Positions 9,721 to 18,023 of a stretch of DNA of 64,000 nt are shown here, piece by piece; position 1 is the first letter of the stretch; each line of letters opens with the position of its first letter. The DNA is from Maribacter cobaltidurans (GTDB taxonomy: Bacteria > Bacteroidota > Bacteroidia > Flavobacteriales > Flavobacteriaceae). The notes beneath the pieces are model-generated. The model was not told the DNA's origin. It did no database searches and saw only the letters and a list, made by a program, of their open reading frames with translations. Made by a program: the position numbers and the translations under genes. Where the stretch lies: contig NZ_CP022957.1 of assembly GCF_002269385.1 (NCBI RefSeq), positions 1,049,001-1,113,000 of the forward strand. Direction: 5' to 3'.

Positions 9721-10554
9721 TCAATTTTTTAAATTATAAATTCGTTGGGCATTGTTATAAAAAAAATCCACTTGCTCATTTGCTGACAGTTTATCGGCGA
9801 AATTTTTGGCCAACGCCAGGACCTCCTTATATTCTCCTGCTACCAAACAAACGGGCCAATCCGAACCATAAAGAATACGCCGTGTCCCAAAAGATTCCAA
9901 TACTAAATCAAAGTAAGGTACCATTTCTTGCTCGGTCCAATTTTGGTAATCTGCTTCCGTAATTAAACCCGAAACTTTACAGTTTACATTTTCGATTTGT
10001 CCAATTTCCCTCATCAACAAGGCCCACGATTCAAAAAAACCTTGTTTAATGTATGGTTTGGCCATGTGGTCAAGGACAAATGTAATATGGGGGAAGTGTT
10101 TTACAAATTCCAAAACGGCGAGTAATTGATGCGGAAACACCAAAATTTCATAAACCAAATCTCTTTTTTGAAGTTCCGCTATACCCCTTAAAAATTCCTT
10201 TCTTAGTAGGAATAACGGGTCTGTTTCGGCCTGAACAATATGGCGATATCCCTTAATCCGTGGATACTGGGCATAATAATCCAAATCACTCTTCAATTCA
10301 TTACTACGTAAATCTACCCATCCTATAATTCCCTTAATAAAATCGTGTTTTCTTGCCTGCTCCAACAAAAAGTCGTTCTCTTTCAGGGTCTGATCTGCCT
10401 GTACCGCAATACAACCAGTAACCCCATTTTCCTCATATAATGGTTTTAAGTCCGAGGGTAGAAAGTCCCTTCTTATACTGGACATTTCATCATCTATCCA
10501 TGCATGTTTTTCAGTTCCATACCTCCAGAAGTGTTGATGTGCGTCTATAATCAT
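9721..10554 (-). CDS. L-fucono-lactonase (amidohydrolase family 2, COG3618 type)
   Basis: A 277-residue TIM-barrel amidohydrolase. The metal-binding HxH is at residues 6-8 (DAHQHFW). Other conserved elements are the KGYRHI segment, FVLDHMAKP and the C-terminal RILYGSDWPV, whose Asp is the catalytic base in this group. It has no signal peptide. COG3618 enzymes in deoxysugar operons open L-fucono- or L-rhamnono-lactone to the aldonate. It lies between the Zn-dehydrogenase and the SDR with gaps of 14 and 6 bases, so it is co-transcribed. Confidence 0.85.
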   Translation of the reverse strand: MIIDAHQHFWRYGTEKHAWIDDEMSSIRRDFLPSDLKPLYEENGVTGCIAVQADQTLKENDFLLEQARKHDFIKGIIGWVDLRSNELKSDLDYYAQYPRIKGYRHIVQAETDPLFLLRKEFLRGIAELQKRDLVYEILVFPHQLLAVLEFVKHFPHITFVLDHMAKPYIKQGFFESWALLMREIGQIENVNCKVSGLITEADYQNWTEQEMVPYFDLVLESFGTRRILYGSDWPVCLVAGEYKEVLALAKNFADKLSANEQVDFFYNNAQRIYNLKN

Positions 10555-10568
10555 GTTATACCCTTATT

Positions 10569-11588
10569 TCAGTCAAAAGTAACCATCGCCTTTACCACAC
10601 CCGTTTCCGGAAGTAACCAAGAATCAAAATTTGATATCATTTCTGAAAAATGTACTTCATGTGTTACAAAAGTATCGGTCGGAAATTGTCCAATATGTTC
10701 TATGACGAACTGAAAATCCTCCAATGTGGCATTTCTACTGCACATAAGTGTCGTTTCCTTAGCATGGATTTGGGGGTGGTTATAGGTCAACTCCCCTTTG
10801 GAAAGCCCTACCAAAACATATCTGCCCCCGTGCGACATATAGTCGATGCCCGACTCCAACGCCTTGCGGTTTCCTGTAGCATCAAAAACGGCTGTTGCCA
10901 TATCCCCGTTTGTGATTTCTGATATTTTTTCCTGCGGATTCTCTTGAACAGGGAAAGCATGGGCTACCCCTATTTCATTCCTTGCATAGTTCAATCGGTC
11001 TGTATTGACATCTAAAGCAATTACGTTTGCTCCGATTATTTGGGCAAGTTTCATCAATCCGATACCAATGGGACCACAACCGATTACAACGATGGTTTCT
11101 CCTTTTTGTACCCCTGCCCTTCTAAGGGCATGGGCCCCAATGGCCAAAGGTTCAATAATAGCCATTTGATTAAAGGATAGATTTCCTGCCGGAATTAGCA
11201 AATCAGTTGGAACGCTGATTATCTCTTGCATTCCACCATCTACGTGGACGCCAAGTACCTTAATGTTTGTACAGCAGTTCGTTTTACCTTTTTTGCAGGC
11301 TACACAAGTACCGCAACTAACATAGGGCATAATGATCACATGGTCTCCGGCTTTTAGGCCTTGTTTATTTTCTCCGATTTCCAATACCTCCGCGGCGAGT
11401 TCATGCCCCAATATCCGTGGATATTTAAAAAATGCCTGGCTACCCTTATACGCATGTAGATCGGTGCCGCATATTCCTACACGGTGAACTTTTAATAAGG
11501 CCTCTCCTTCTTTTCTTGTTGGGACATCCTTTTCGTTCAAAACAAAATAGTTGGGCTCCTCGCAAACTATATATTTCATCAATTGCAT
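10569..11588 (-). CDS. Zinc-dependent MDR alcohol dehydrogenase, probable sugar-acid dehydrogenase of the fucose pathway
   Basis: A 339-residue medium-chain dehydrogenase. The catalytic zinc ligands appear as Cys40 (GICGTD) and His62-Glu63 (GHE). The structural zinc lobe has Cys92, Cys95, Cys98 and Cys105/106. The NAD-binding GCGPIGIG motif follows at mid-protein. A second Met four residues in could also start the protein. As first gene of the L-fucose operon it could oxidise 2-keto-3-deoxy-L-fuconate to the 2,4-diketo acid, or act as a second fucose or galactose dehydrogenase. The family is certain, the substrate is inferred from context. No fuconate dehydratase of the ordinary cytoplasmic type lies in this operon. 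Confidence 0.8.
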   Translation of the reverse strand: MQLMKYIVCEEPNYFVLNEKDVPTRKEGEALLKVHRVGICGTDLHAYKGSQAFFKYPRILGHELAAEVLEIGENKQGLKAGDHVIIMPYVSCGTCVACKKGKTNCCTNIKVLGVHVDGGMQEIISVPTDLLIPAGNLSFNQMAIIEPLAIGAHALRRAGVQKGETIVVIGCGPIGIGLMKLAQIIGANVIALDVNTDRLNYARNEIGVAHAFPVQENPQEKISEITNGDMATAVFDATGNRKALESGIDYMSHGGRYVLVGLSKGELTYNHPQIHAKETTLMCSRNATLEDFQFVIEHIGQFPTDTFVTHEVHFSEMISNFDSWLLPETGVVKAMVTFD

Positions 11589-11737
11589 TTTTCTTTGGCA
11601 TATGGCAAATCATCCACATACCTAAAACATCAACCCAATATACCATTATATTTTGTCGGATTTCATATGGAAGTTCATATTTCAGCCAACACGAAAGGAT
11701 AGGGTTTAAAGCAAATTAATGCCTCAAACCCTAATGA

Positions 11738-12826
11738 TTATATTTTTACAGCACAGTTTTGATTTGCCGACTTGTAAATTGCCTCCACGACCCGAATATC
11801 CCTCAAGCCTTCCTCTCCAGGAACCAACAAAGATTCTTGGTTCATTATGGCCCATGCATCTTCATCCATTTGCTTTGCCTGTTGATTTTCTATGGGAAAA
11901 TTAATTATGGTACTGTCGGACATACTGCCGTTGTTGCCATTGTAGGAAGAATGCGGCTCCATTTTAAGCCATCCTTTTTCATAATTGACCTGTAGATGGT
12001 TCATGTTTATCCCAAAACTGGTTTGACAGGAGGCCCGGGCACCACTCGGAAATTCCAATTGAAACATCATCGTCTCTTCCACTTCGTGATAAATTTCTGG
12101 TCGTGTTGTGGAAGCTTGTGCCATAACGGAATTGGGTTCTTCCCCTGTGGCCAATCGAGCTCCTTGTAAGGCATAAACACCCATATCCCCCATTGCACCG
12201 CCTCCCAAAGCCTTGTTCTGTTTCCAATGGTTTGTTCTACCATCAAAATACCCAGCAGCGGAAGTGACCATTTTCACCTTTCCAAAAGGGCGTTCCTTGG
12301 CAACGTTCATGTAAGCCTGTATGTTTGGGTCATGCTGACATCGATACCCTATAGCCAATTTTACCTTGTTATCGTCACATGCCTTAATCATGGCTTCACA
12401 TTCAGCTACAGAAGGAGCCATAGGCTTTTCGCACCATACATGTTTTCCTGTGTTGGCAGCACGTATCGTATACTCAGCATGCATGGAAGGAGGTAACACG
12501 ACATAGATAACATCAATGTCGGGGTTATTGGAAATGGAGTCAAAATTCCCATAGTTATAAACGTTCTTATCCTCAATGCCATATTTTTCCTGCCATATTG
12601 GAATTTTCTCCGGGCTTCCCGTAACAATCCCCTTCAACTCACAATTCTTGGTCAATTGCAATGCCGGGGCCAAAAGATCCGTGCTATAGTAACCCAATCC
12701 AACTAGGGCTACCCCTAATTTTTCTTTTTTAGGAGCCGTGGCCGATAATAATACGTTTGGTGAAAACGCTATCGCAGCACCTATTATCCCCGCTTTTTTG
12801 ATGAAAATTCTTCTTTGGTTTTCCAT
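11738..12826 (-). CDS. Exported Gfo/Idh/MocA-family oxidoreductase with twin-arginine signal
   Basis: A 362-residue protein beginning with a Tat-like signal: Arg5-Arg6 in RRIFIKKAG, then a hydrophobic stretch and an SATA cleavage region. The N-terminal Rossmann domain (GVALVGLGYYS) and the diagnostic EKP motif (VWCEKPMAP) identify glucose-fructose-oxidoreductase relatives. The Lys of EKP is usually catalytic. The C-terminal alpha/beta domain contains the GGGAMGDMGVYALQG segment. Such exported members carry a tightly bound NADP in the periplasm. It stands between the fucose operon (149 bases) and the RraA/enolase operon (166 bases). It could oxidise or reduce a sugar or sugar acid in the periplasm; the substrate cannot be told from sequence. 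Confidence 0.85.
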   Translation of the reverse strand: MENQRRIFIKKAGIIGAAIAFSPNVLLSATAPKKEKLGVALVGLGYYSTDLLAPALQLTKNCELKGIVTGSPEKIPIWQEKYGIEDKNVYNYGNFDSISNNPDIDVIYVVLPPSMHAEYTIRAANTGKHVWCEKPMAPSVAECEAMIKACDDNKVKLAIGYRCQHDPNIQAYMNVAKERPFGKVKMVTSAAGYFDGRTNHWKQNKALGGGAMGDMGVYALQGARLATGEEPNSVMAQASTTRPEIYHEVEETMMFQLEFPSGARASCQTSFGINMNHLQVNYEKGWLKMEPHSSYNGNNGSMSDSTIINFPIENQQAKQMDEDAWAIMNQESLLVPGEEGLRDIRVVEAIYKSANQNCAVKI

Positions 12827-12992
12827 AGTGACATGTTCTTCAAATCAATTACATTGTACATCAATTTTCCTACTTCCCATTTCAATTGCACACAAAAAAT
12901 ATGAATCCTACATGATTTTCATGAAAGTAAGGAATAGATTTTTAGACTAGTTTTATCTTAGAAGATAATATCCGCTTGTTGTCTACATTAAC

Positions 12993-13928
12993 TTACCATG
13001 TACGTTTCTTTAATATTTCCTGAATTTGTTCCCTGGATACGGGAAGATCATCAATATGTTCGTTTAGCCATTTACTAAAATCCTTTTCAATTTCATCGGC
13101 CCAACGTGTATCAATTTGTCCGGCAGTGTAAACTCCATCCTTAATCCGTTGATGCCCAAACATGTCCCGTAAACGGACAACTTCGGAAACCGTAGCCACC
13201 TTTTCTGCCAAGTGTGGGGGTATAAAGGTTACCACTCCCATTTTTCCCAAGACTACGTCTCCAGGCATTACGGTTACCGTTCTGATTCTGGTAGGTTGAT
13301 TGATTCCAATCAGCATAGTGTTCAAATCCCCTGGCGGATTATGGTGTGAAGCATCATAACTGGTATAATAAGAAGTAAAACCACCTATTTCCATGAGTCC
13401 CTCAACATCCCTTAGCGCACCATCATAAACAATTCCATTCCCAGATTTGGCATATATGGCATTACCTACGTTATCCCCAATCGTTGGTCCATCTTTGTCC
13501 GCTCCAAATTGGTCGGCTACGTAAACATCACCTTTTACCAAAATATCTACCGGCCACGTATTCTGTCCTCGCTTTCCTTGGGCCTTTCCTCGATCATCGA
13601 TGGCTTTCCAAACATCGGGCCGACCAGGCATAAAGGTTGCCGTAACCGCACGTCCTACAAGTACACTATCCGGGTTTATCATTTTCCAACCTTCGGCAAT
13701 TTGATATCTGTACCCTTCATTCTTCATAACGGCCCAAGCCTCTTCCACACTAACGGATTTTATTCTTTCCAAAAGGGCATCGGAAACCTTGGGTCTTCCA
13801 TCATCAAAACGTTCTCCCGTCCATTGGGGAGTTAAAAAAATGAGTTCTTCCTTACTGATTTGTTGCCCCATCATTTGGGTTGCCAAACCGACAAGAACCA
13901 CAATGAGCATATACTTTTTTCGTAACAT
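12993..13928 (-). CDS. Exported RraA-family protein (HMG/sugar-acid aldolase-like), copy 1
   Basis: A 311-residue protein with a Sec signal peptide (MLRKKYMLIVVLVGLATQMMG), longer than ordinary cytosolic RraA proteins (about 160-230 residues) because of extra N- and C-terminal parts. The RraA core is seen as GDVYVADQFG, GDNVGNAIYAKSG and VYDGALRDVEG. The Arg-Asp of the last motif matches the metal-site and active-site residues of HMG/CHA aldolases and oxaloacetate decarboxylases. It begins 27 bases after the enolase-family gene and shares its transcript. A paralogue lies at 16886-17824 with the same architecture. A periplasmic retro-aldol cleavage or decarboxylation of a keto sugar acid is plausible but unproven. 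Confidence 0.75.
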   Translation of the reverse strand: MLRKKYMLIVVLVGLATQMMGQQISKEELIFLTPQWTGERFDDGRPKVSDALLERIKSVSVEEAWAVMKNEGYRYQIAEGWKMINPDSVLVGRAVTATFMPGRPDVWKAIDDRGKAQGKRGQNTWPVDILVKGDVYVADQFGADKDGPTIGDNVGNAIYAKSGNGIVYDGALRDVEGLMEIGGFTSYYTSYDASHHNPPGDLNTMLIGINQPTRIRTVTVMPGDVVLGKMGVVTFIPPHLAEKVATVSEVVRLRDMFGHQRIKDGVYTAGQIDTRWADEIEKDFSKWLNEHIDDLPVSREQIQEILKKRTW

Positions 13929-13955
13929 GATAGTCTCTATTTAATGTGTTATTAA

Positions 13956-15236
13956 TTATTCAAAAAATGGTATTCCTTCAGGAGCATATTTTCGCATGGC
14001 ATCTTCATTGATGTCCACTCCAATACCTGGTTTTTCTGAAACTGTTACAAAACTGTCTTTTACCCAGTCTCCCTCGTCATACGTAACGATTTCCTTGAAC
14101 ATTGGATCTGTATGGAAATAGGATTGCCATTCCATTAAATGGAAATTTGGTACTGTGGCACAAACATGTGCACAGGCCATTGCGCCTAAGAAAGAAGCAA
14201 CCATATGCGGTGAGAAGGGAACATAGTAAAGATTAGCCAAGTTCGCTATACGTTGACCTTCACCTAGACCTCCACATTTTTGAAGGTCTGGCATAATAAT
14301 ATCCACGCCATTGTCCAACAGTTGTTTAAACCCATGACCTAAATACACATTTTCTCCTGCAGAAATCGGAGTACTGGTTTCTTCCGTAAGGGTTTTAAAG
14401 GCATCAAAATTTTCAGCAGGAATGGGTTCCTCCAACCAGGTCAGGTTTAAATCTTCCACCTTTTTTGCAATGGTCTGGGCCGTAACATGATCATATCGCC
14501 CATGCATATCAACACAAAGGTCTATTTTTGGACCAACGGCTTCCCTTACTGCTGCTAGTTGGTCATACATTCTTATGATTTCCCCTGGACTCGCCGTCCA
14601 ATTATAACGATCATATTTATCCGGGTCGCTGGCATAGTCCAAATCGAACTTCAATGCGTTAAAGCCCCAGTTGCTTATGGCATCCTTGGCCGCAGTTGCA
14701 AAATCGTCCGGTGACGGGAAACGAACACGATACAAGGCCGTGTCACAATAAACGCGGACTTTATCCCTAAATTTTCCACCTAATAATTTGTAAACAGGCA
14801 AGTCCAAAGCTTTGCCAGCCAAATCCCATAAAGCAGTTTCTATAGCCGAAAGAACAGCTACATAAGTACCTGACTGGGCACCACCGAAATGACCTGCTCG
14901 GCGAATATCCTCAAATATTTTATGAACATTGAAGGGACTTTTGTCTCTTAAAAAAAAGCCCATTCTTTTGACTAGGTGGTAGGTACCGGGTACTGCATCT
15001 ACACCCTCTCCACAACCATAAATTCCCTGATTGGTATGTATTTTCACAAACAGACCACTACCACGGCGAATAAAACCACATTTTACATCCGTAATCTTTA
15101 AATCAGAGGGTGCAGAAAGCTTAGGGTTTTTGTCAATAGCCGTTACATACTCGTTACCATAGGTACTTGAAACCATACCCAAACCGGCACCGGCCATTAG
15201 TGATTTTGATATAAAAGATCTTCTTGAATTTTTCAT
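13956..15236 (-). CDS. Exported enolase-superfamily acid-sugar dehydratase, copy 1
   Basis: A 426-residue mandelate-racemase/galactonate-dehydratase-like protein preceded by a Tat-like signal (Arg5-Arg6 in RRSFISKSL followed by a Gly/Ala/Met-rich stretch). In the barrel domain I see Lys196 (ALKFDLD), Asp243-x-His245 (DMHGR), Glu269/270 (WLEEP), Glu295 (SAGEN), Asp317 (PDLQKCGG) and His344 (SPHMVA). These correspond to the metal ligands and general acid/base residues of GalD-type sugar-acid dehydratases. It should convert an aldonate or uronate-derived acid to its 2-keto-3-deoxy acid. Most relatives are cytoplasmic; export is unusual. It lies 41 bases downstream of the BASS transporter gene. 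Confidence 0.8.
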   Translation of the reverse strand: MKNSRRSFISKSLMAGAGLGMVSSTYGNEYVTAIDKNPKLSAPSDLKITDVKCGFIRRGSGLFVKIHTNQGIYGCGEGVDAVPGTYHLVKRMGFFLRDKSPFNVHKIFEDIRRAGHFGGAQSGTYVAVLSAIETALWDLAGKALDLPVYKLLGGKFRDKVRVYCDTALYRVRFPSPDDFATAAKDAISNWGFNALKFDLDYASDPDKYDRYNWTASPGEIIRMYDQLAAVREAVGPKIDLCVDMHGRYDHVTAQTIAKKVEDLNLTWLEEPIPAENFDAFKTLTEETSTPISAGENVYLGHGFKQLLDNGVDIIMPDLQKCGGLGEGQRIANLANLYYVPFSPHMVASFLGAMACAHVCATVPNFHLMEWQSYFHTDPMFKEIVTYDEGDWVKDSFVTVSEKPGIGVDINEDAMRKYAPEGIPFFE

Positions 15237-15277
15237 TGGTTCTTTTGATTATTGTTAATATAATTTAATTATTTCCT

Positions 15278-16384
15278 TTAATTAGTTTCCAAAACTTTAG
15301 ATTCTATCTCCGTGGGCTTTCCGTGCCAATACGAGGCAAGTATAGATCCCGTTATGTTCATTAACGGTCCAAAAACCGCAGGAGCCAACCCCATAGTAGC
15401 AATTTTGCCAAGGCTGTTGGCAATACCCGAGGCCAGACCAGCGTTCTGCATACCTACTTCAATGGCAATTGTTCTTGAATCCTCTTCCGTCATACGAAAC
15501 AGTCTGGCATACCAGTATCCCAGCAAATAGCCGAAAAAGTTATGTACAAGTACAAGAACCATTAGAATCCCTCCTATTTCCAACAGGCTGTCCCTTCCCG
15601 CTGCAGTAATAATTGTAATTATTAGTCCAATGGCCAGCATGGAAATTAAAGGCATAGCCTTTTCTAACCATTTGACCCTATTACCGAATATCCTATTGAA
15701 AAGTAGCCCGGCACCAATAGGTATGATTATCATTTTAACGATACTCCACATCATGGCAAGAACATCTATTTCAATGAATTCGCCAGCAAATAACTTCATC
15801 ATTAAAGGTGTCAAAAAAGGCGCGAGTAATGTTGCTAACGAAGTAATTGTAATAGAAAGGGCGACATTGGCGTTGGCCAAAAATGCCATTACGTTGGATG
15901 CTACACCACTGGGCGAACACCCAATAAGCACAATTCCGGCCGCAATTTCCGGTGGAAAATTACTTATTTGGGCCAAACAATAGCCCACTATCGGCATTAC
16001 GATCAACTGTGCCGAAACCCCGATAAGAACTCCCTTAGGCGATTGAAATACTGCGGCAAAATCCTTGATGCTCATGGTAGTCCCCATACCGAACATGATA
16101 ACCTGTATTAATGGTATGATCAAGACCGTGTACTTAAAATCCCCGAAATTGGTAAAATAGGTAGGGTAATATAAAGCTGCGGCAACACCCGCAAAAATCA
16201 TAGTGGTAAATATTAATCCCTTCATTTTTTCATAGCCATTGAAACCAAGTGCCAATAATGCAAAGAAACCTAGAACAAAGGGTCCGGCTTTGTCTATGTT
16301 TCCCGTCACAATCATACCAATAATTACTAGAAATAAAAGGCCAGCCAAGCCCAAAGAAATTGAATATATATTTAGTTTTCCCAA
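15278..16384 (-). CDS. BASS-family (bile acid:Na+ symporter-like) organic acid transporter
   Basis: A 368-residue polytopic membrane protein. The two crossover motifs of the BASS fold are visible: GCSPSGVASNVMAFLANANV in the first half and EVGMQNAGLASGIANS in the second. BASS relatives move pyruvate, pantoate, 2-keto acids and other organic anions with sodium. Two extra N-terminal helices precede the core. The gene lies 11 bases after the NTF2-like gene and 41 before the exported dehydratase. Import of an acid made in the periplasm by its operon partners is a reasonable inference. Confidence 0.8.
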   Translation of the reverse strand: MGKLNIYSISLGLAGLLFLVIIGMIVTGNIDKAGPFVLGFFALLALGFNGYEKMKGLIFTTMIFAGVAAALYYPTYFTNFGDFKYTVLIIPLIQVIMFGMGTTMSIKDFAAVFQSPKGVLIGVSAQLIVMPIVGYCLAQISNFPPEIAAGIVLIGCSPSGVASNVMAFLANANVALSITITSLATLLAPFLTPLMMKLFAGEFIEIDVLAMMWSIVKMIIIPIGAGLLFNRIFGNRVKWLEKAMPLISMLAIGLIITIITAAGRDSLLEIGGILMVLVLVHNFFGYLLGYWYARLFRMTEEDSRTIAIEVGMQNAGLASGIANSLGKIATMGLAPAVFGPLMNITGSILASYWHGKPTEIESKVLETN

Positions 16385-16395
16385 GAGTATACGGT

Positions 16396-16866
16396 TTAAA
16401 GTTTATATGCTTGTCTTGCCAATAATTTCCATCCACCACCTTCTTTTTGAAAAATCAAAAGGCAACCAATTCTAACATCTGCAGGTTTACCGTTATTGGT
16501 GCCTTTTGCCTCAAATATATGGCGCACAACACCTACTTTTCCTGAAATTGAAATGGTTTGATCCTTGGGCGTAATTTCCGTAAACTGGAATGCCCCATTC
16601 AATACACCATCAACATATTCGGCTTTATTTTCTATAGTACCACTAGAATGGCCATAGGTTAATTCATCCATTGTCAGGTCCTGCAGTATGGCCTTATTCT
16701 TATCTACCATTGCTTTGTATAATTCTGTGACCGTTTTCTCTATTTTGGCAACATTTTTATCATCGCTTTGTGCCGATAATAACGAAAAACAGAATATGCT
16801 TACCAGGGTAAGAATTACTGATGGCCTGAACAGCATGGGTAACTTAATGGATTTCTGATTGTTCAT
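16396..16866 (-). CDS. Secreted NTF2-like (DUF4440/SnoaL-type) small protein
   Basis: The protein has 156 residues from ATG 16866 (MNNQKSIKLP). I prefer this start over one 16 codons upstream, since the upstream one falls inside the RraA copy 2 gene. A signal peptide ends near SLLSAQ. The mature part has the NTF2-like cone fold pattern: an early helix with TELYKAMVDKNKAILQDL, then strands ending in WKLLARQAYKL. Family members bind small molecules or act as lyases/isomerases, but many have unknown roles. Its position in the RraA/BASS/dehydratase operon suggests a periplasmic role on a sugar-acid intermediate. No catalytic assignment is possible. Confidence 0.7.
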   Translation of the reverse strand: MNNQKSIKLPMLFRPSVILTLVSIFCFSLLSAQSDDKNVAKIEKTVTELYKAMVDKNKAILQDLTMDELTYGHSSGTIENKAEYVDGVLNGAFQFTEITPKDQTISISGKVGVVRHIFEAKGTNNGKPADVRIGCLLIFQKEGGGWKLLARQAYKL

Positions 16867-16885
16867 TTTTAAAAAGTATTGGTTG

Positions 16886-17824
16886 TTAATTTTTTCTAGA
16901 CGCCATGTAATCATTTAGTTCTTTTCTGGTCATGGGCAATTTACTATCCGGATAGGATTTTAACCAATTTTCAAAATCGGCATTGATTTCATCGGTCCAG
17001 CGGGTGTCAATTTGGCCTGCTGTATATTTTTTTTCACGTAATCTCTGGAATCCAAAAAGGTCCCTTAGACCAACTATTTCGGAAGAAAGCACTAATTCTG
17101 AAGCCAAATATGACGGTATAAATACGGTTCCATGTCTATTTGCCAAAACCACATCCCCGGGCAATACCGTAGCCCTTCCAATGCGGATGGGTACATTGAT
17201 GGCCGTCAACATTTCCTCCTGGAGATAGGAAGGGTCCGCCCCCTTATGCCATCCATTGAAACCTTCAATATCCAATAGCCCCGCAACATCCCTAACTCCG
17301 CCATCAAATATGACCCCGTTCTTGGAATTGGTATAAATGGCATTTCCCAAATTGGAACCTATTAATGTACCATCTATAATTCTACCATAGCCATCTGCGA
17401 CATATACATCCCCAGGAACCAATTGCTGGATCGGCCATGAATTACTTCCTCCTATGGTATCCCTATTTTCCTTTGCTCCCTTTAATTTTATCAGTTTTTG
17501 ATAATCCGGCCTTAATGGCATGTATTGGGCGGTTACTACTCTTCCGGTCATTACACTATCTGGGTGTATAATTTCCCATTCCCCCTCATATTGATTGTTA
17601 TATCCTTTTCTTCGCAAGTATCCCCATGCCTCCTCTATTTGGATATTTTTCATTCTTTTCAACAGGGCATCCGAGACCTTGGGCCTCCCGTCCTTGAAGC
17701 GCTCACCGTTCCATTCAGAGGTTAATTCCTTAATATATTCTACAGACCCCGCTACGCCTTGGGAGATTCCTTCATACCCAAAAACTAAACAGGTTAGTGC
17801 AATTATTATCCTTAAATTTTTCAT
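16886..17824 (-). CDS. Exported RraA-family protein, copy 2
   Basis: A 312-residue paralogue of the protein at 12993-13928, collinear over its whole length. Shared landmarks include EWNGERFKDGRPKVSDALL near the N terminus, GDVYVADGYG, FDGGVRDVAGL with the conserved Arg-Asp, and a C-terminal YTAGQIDTRW block. It has a signal peptide (MKNLRIIIALTCLVFG, with a further Gly/Ser stretch). It opens the five-gene run RraA2, NTF2-like, BASS, dehydratase, RraA1. Two diverged copies in one operon could form a hetero-oligomer or act on two intermediates. Confidence 0.75.
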   Translation of the reverse strand: MKNLRIIIALTCLVFGYEGISQGVAGSVEYIKELTSEWNGERFKDGRPKVSDALLKRMKNIQIEEAWGYLRRKGYNNQYEGEWEIIHPDSVMTGRVVTAQYMPLRPDYQKLIKLKGAKENRDTIGGSNSWPIQQLVPGDVYVADGYGRIIDGTLIGSNLGNAIYTNSKNGVIFDGGVRDVAGLLDIEGFNGWHKGADPSYLQEEMLTAINVPIRIGRATVLPGDVVLANRHGTVFIPSYLASELVLSSEIVGLRDLFGFQRLREKKYTAGQIDTRWTDEINADFENWLKSYPDSKLPMTRKELNDYMASRKN

Positions 17825-17897
17825 TTTTAGTTCTATTAAAGTTTTTATTGGTTAAGTTTTCTCAAAATTTAGCCAATAATACTCAGTAAGGCAAGGA

Positions 17898-17919
17898 ACT
17901 CCCTCATGAATAAGGGAGT
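17898..17919 (-). other. Hairpin downstream of the SusD-linked dehydratase gene
   Basis: ACTCCCT (17898-17904) pairs with AGGGAGT (17913-17919) around an eight-base loop, and two further G-C pairs are possible with one bulge. No clear U-tract follows on the minus strand, so it may be an RNA-stabilising or attenuating hairpin rather than a full terminator. It lies between dehydratase copy 2 (stop 18024) and RraA copy 2 (start 17824). Confidence 0.5.
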
Positions 17920-17930
17920 CCGCATACCTC

Positions 17931-17957
17931 ACTCAAACTAACTCAAACTAACTCAAA
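17931..17957. repeat. Tandem 10-bp repeat (ACTCAAACTA units)
   Basis: Two perfect copies of ACTCAAACTA (17931-17940, 17941-17950) and a partial third (ACTCAAA) follow the stop of dehydratase copy 2 on the minus strand and precede the hairpin at 17898-17919. The same unit recurs at 50059-50084 in an equivalent position after a SusD gene. Confidence 0.85.
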
Positions 17958-18023
17958 ATCTTGCTCATAAAAATGCGTTTCAATATTCCTATTTTAAACA
18001 TTTAAATGAGTTTGTTAATACCA

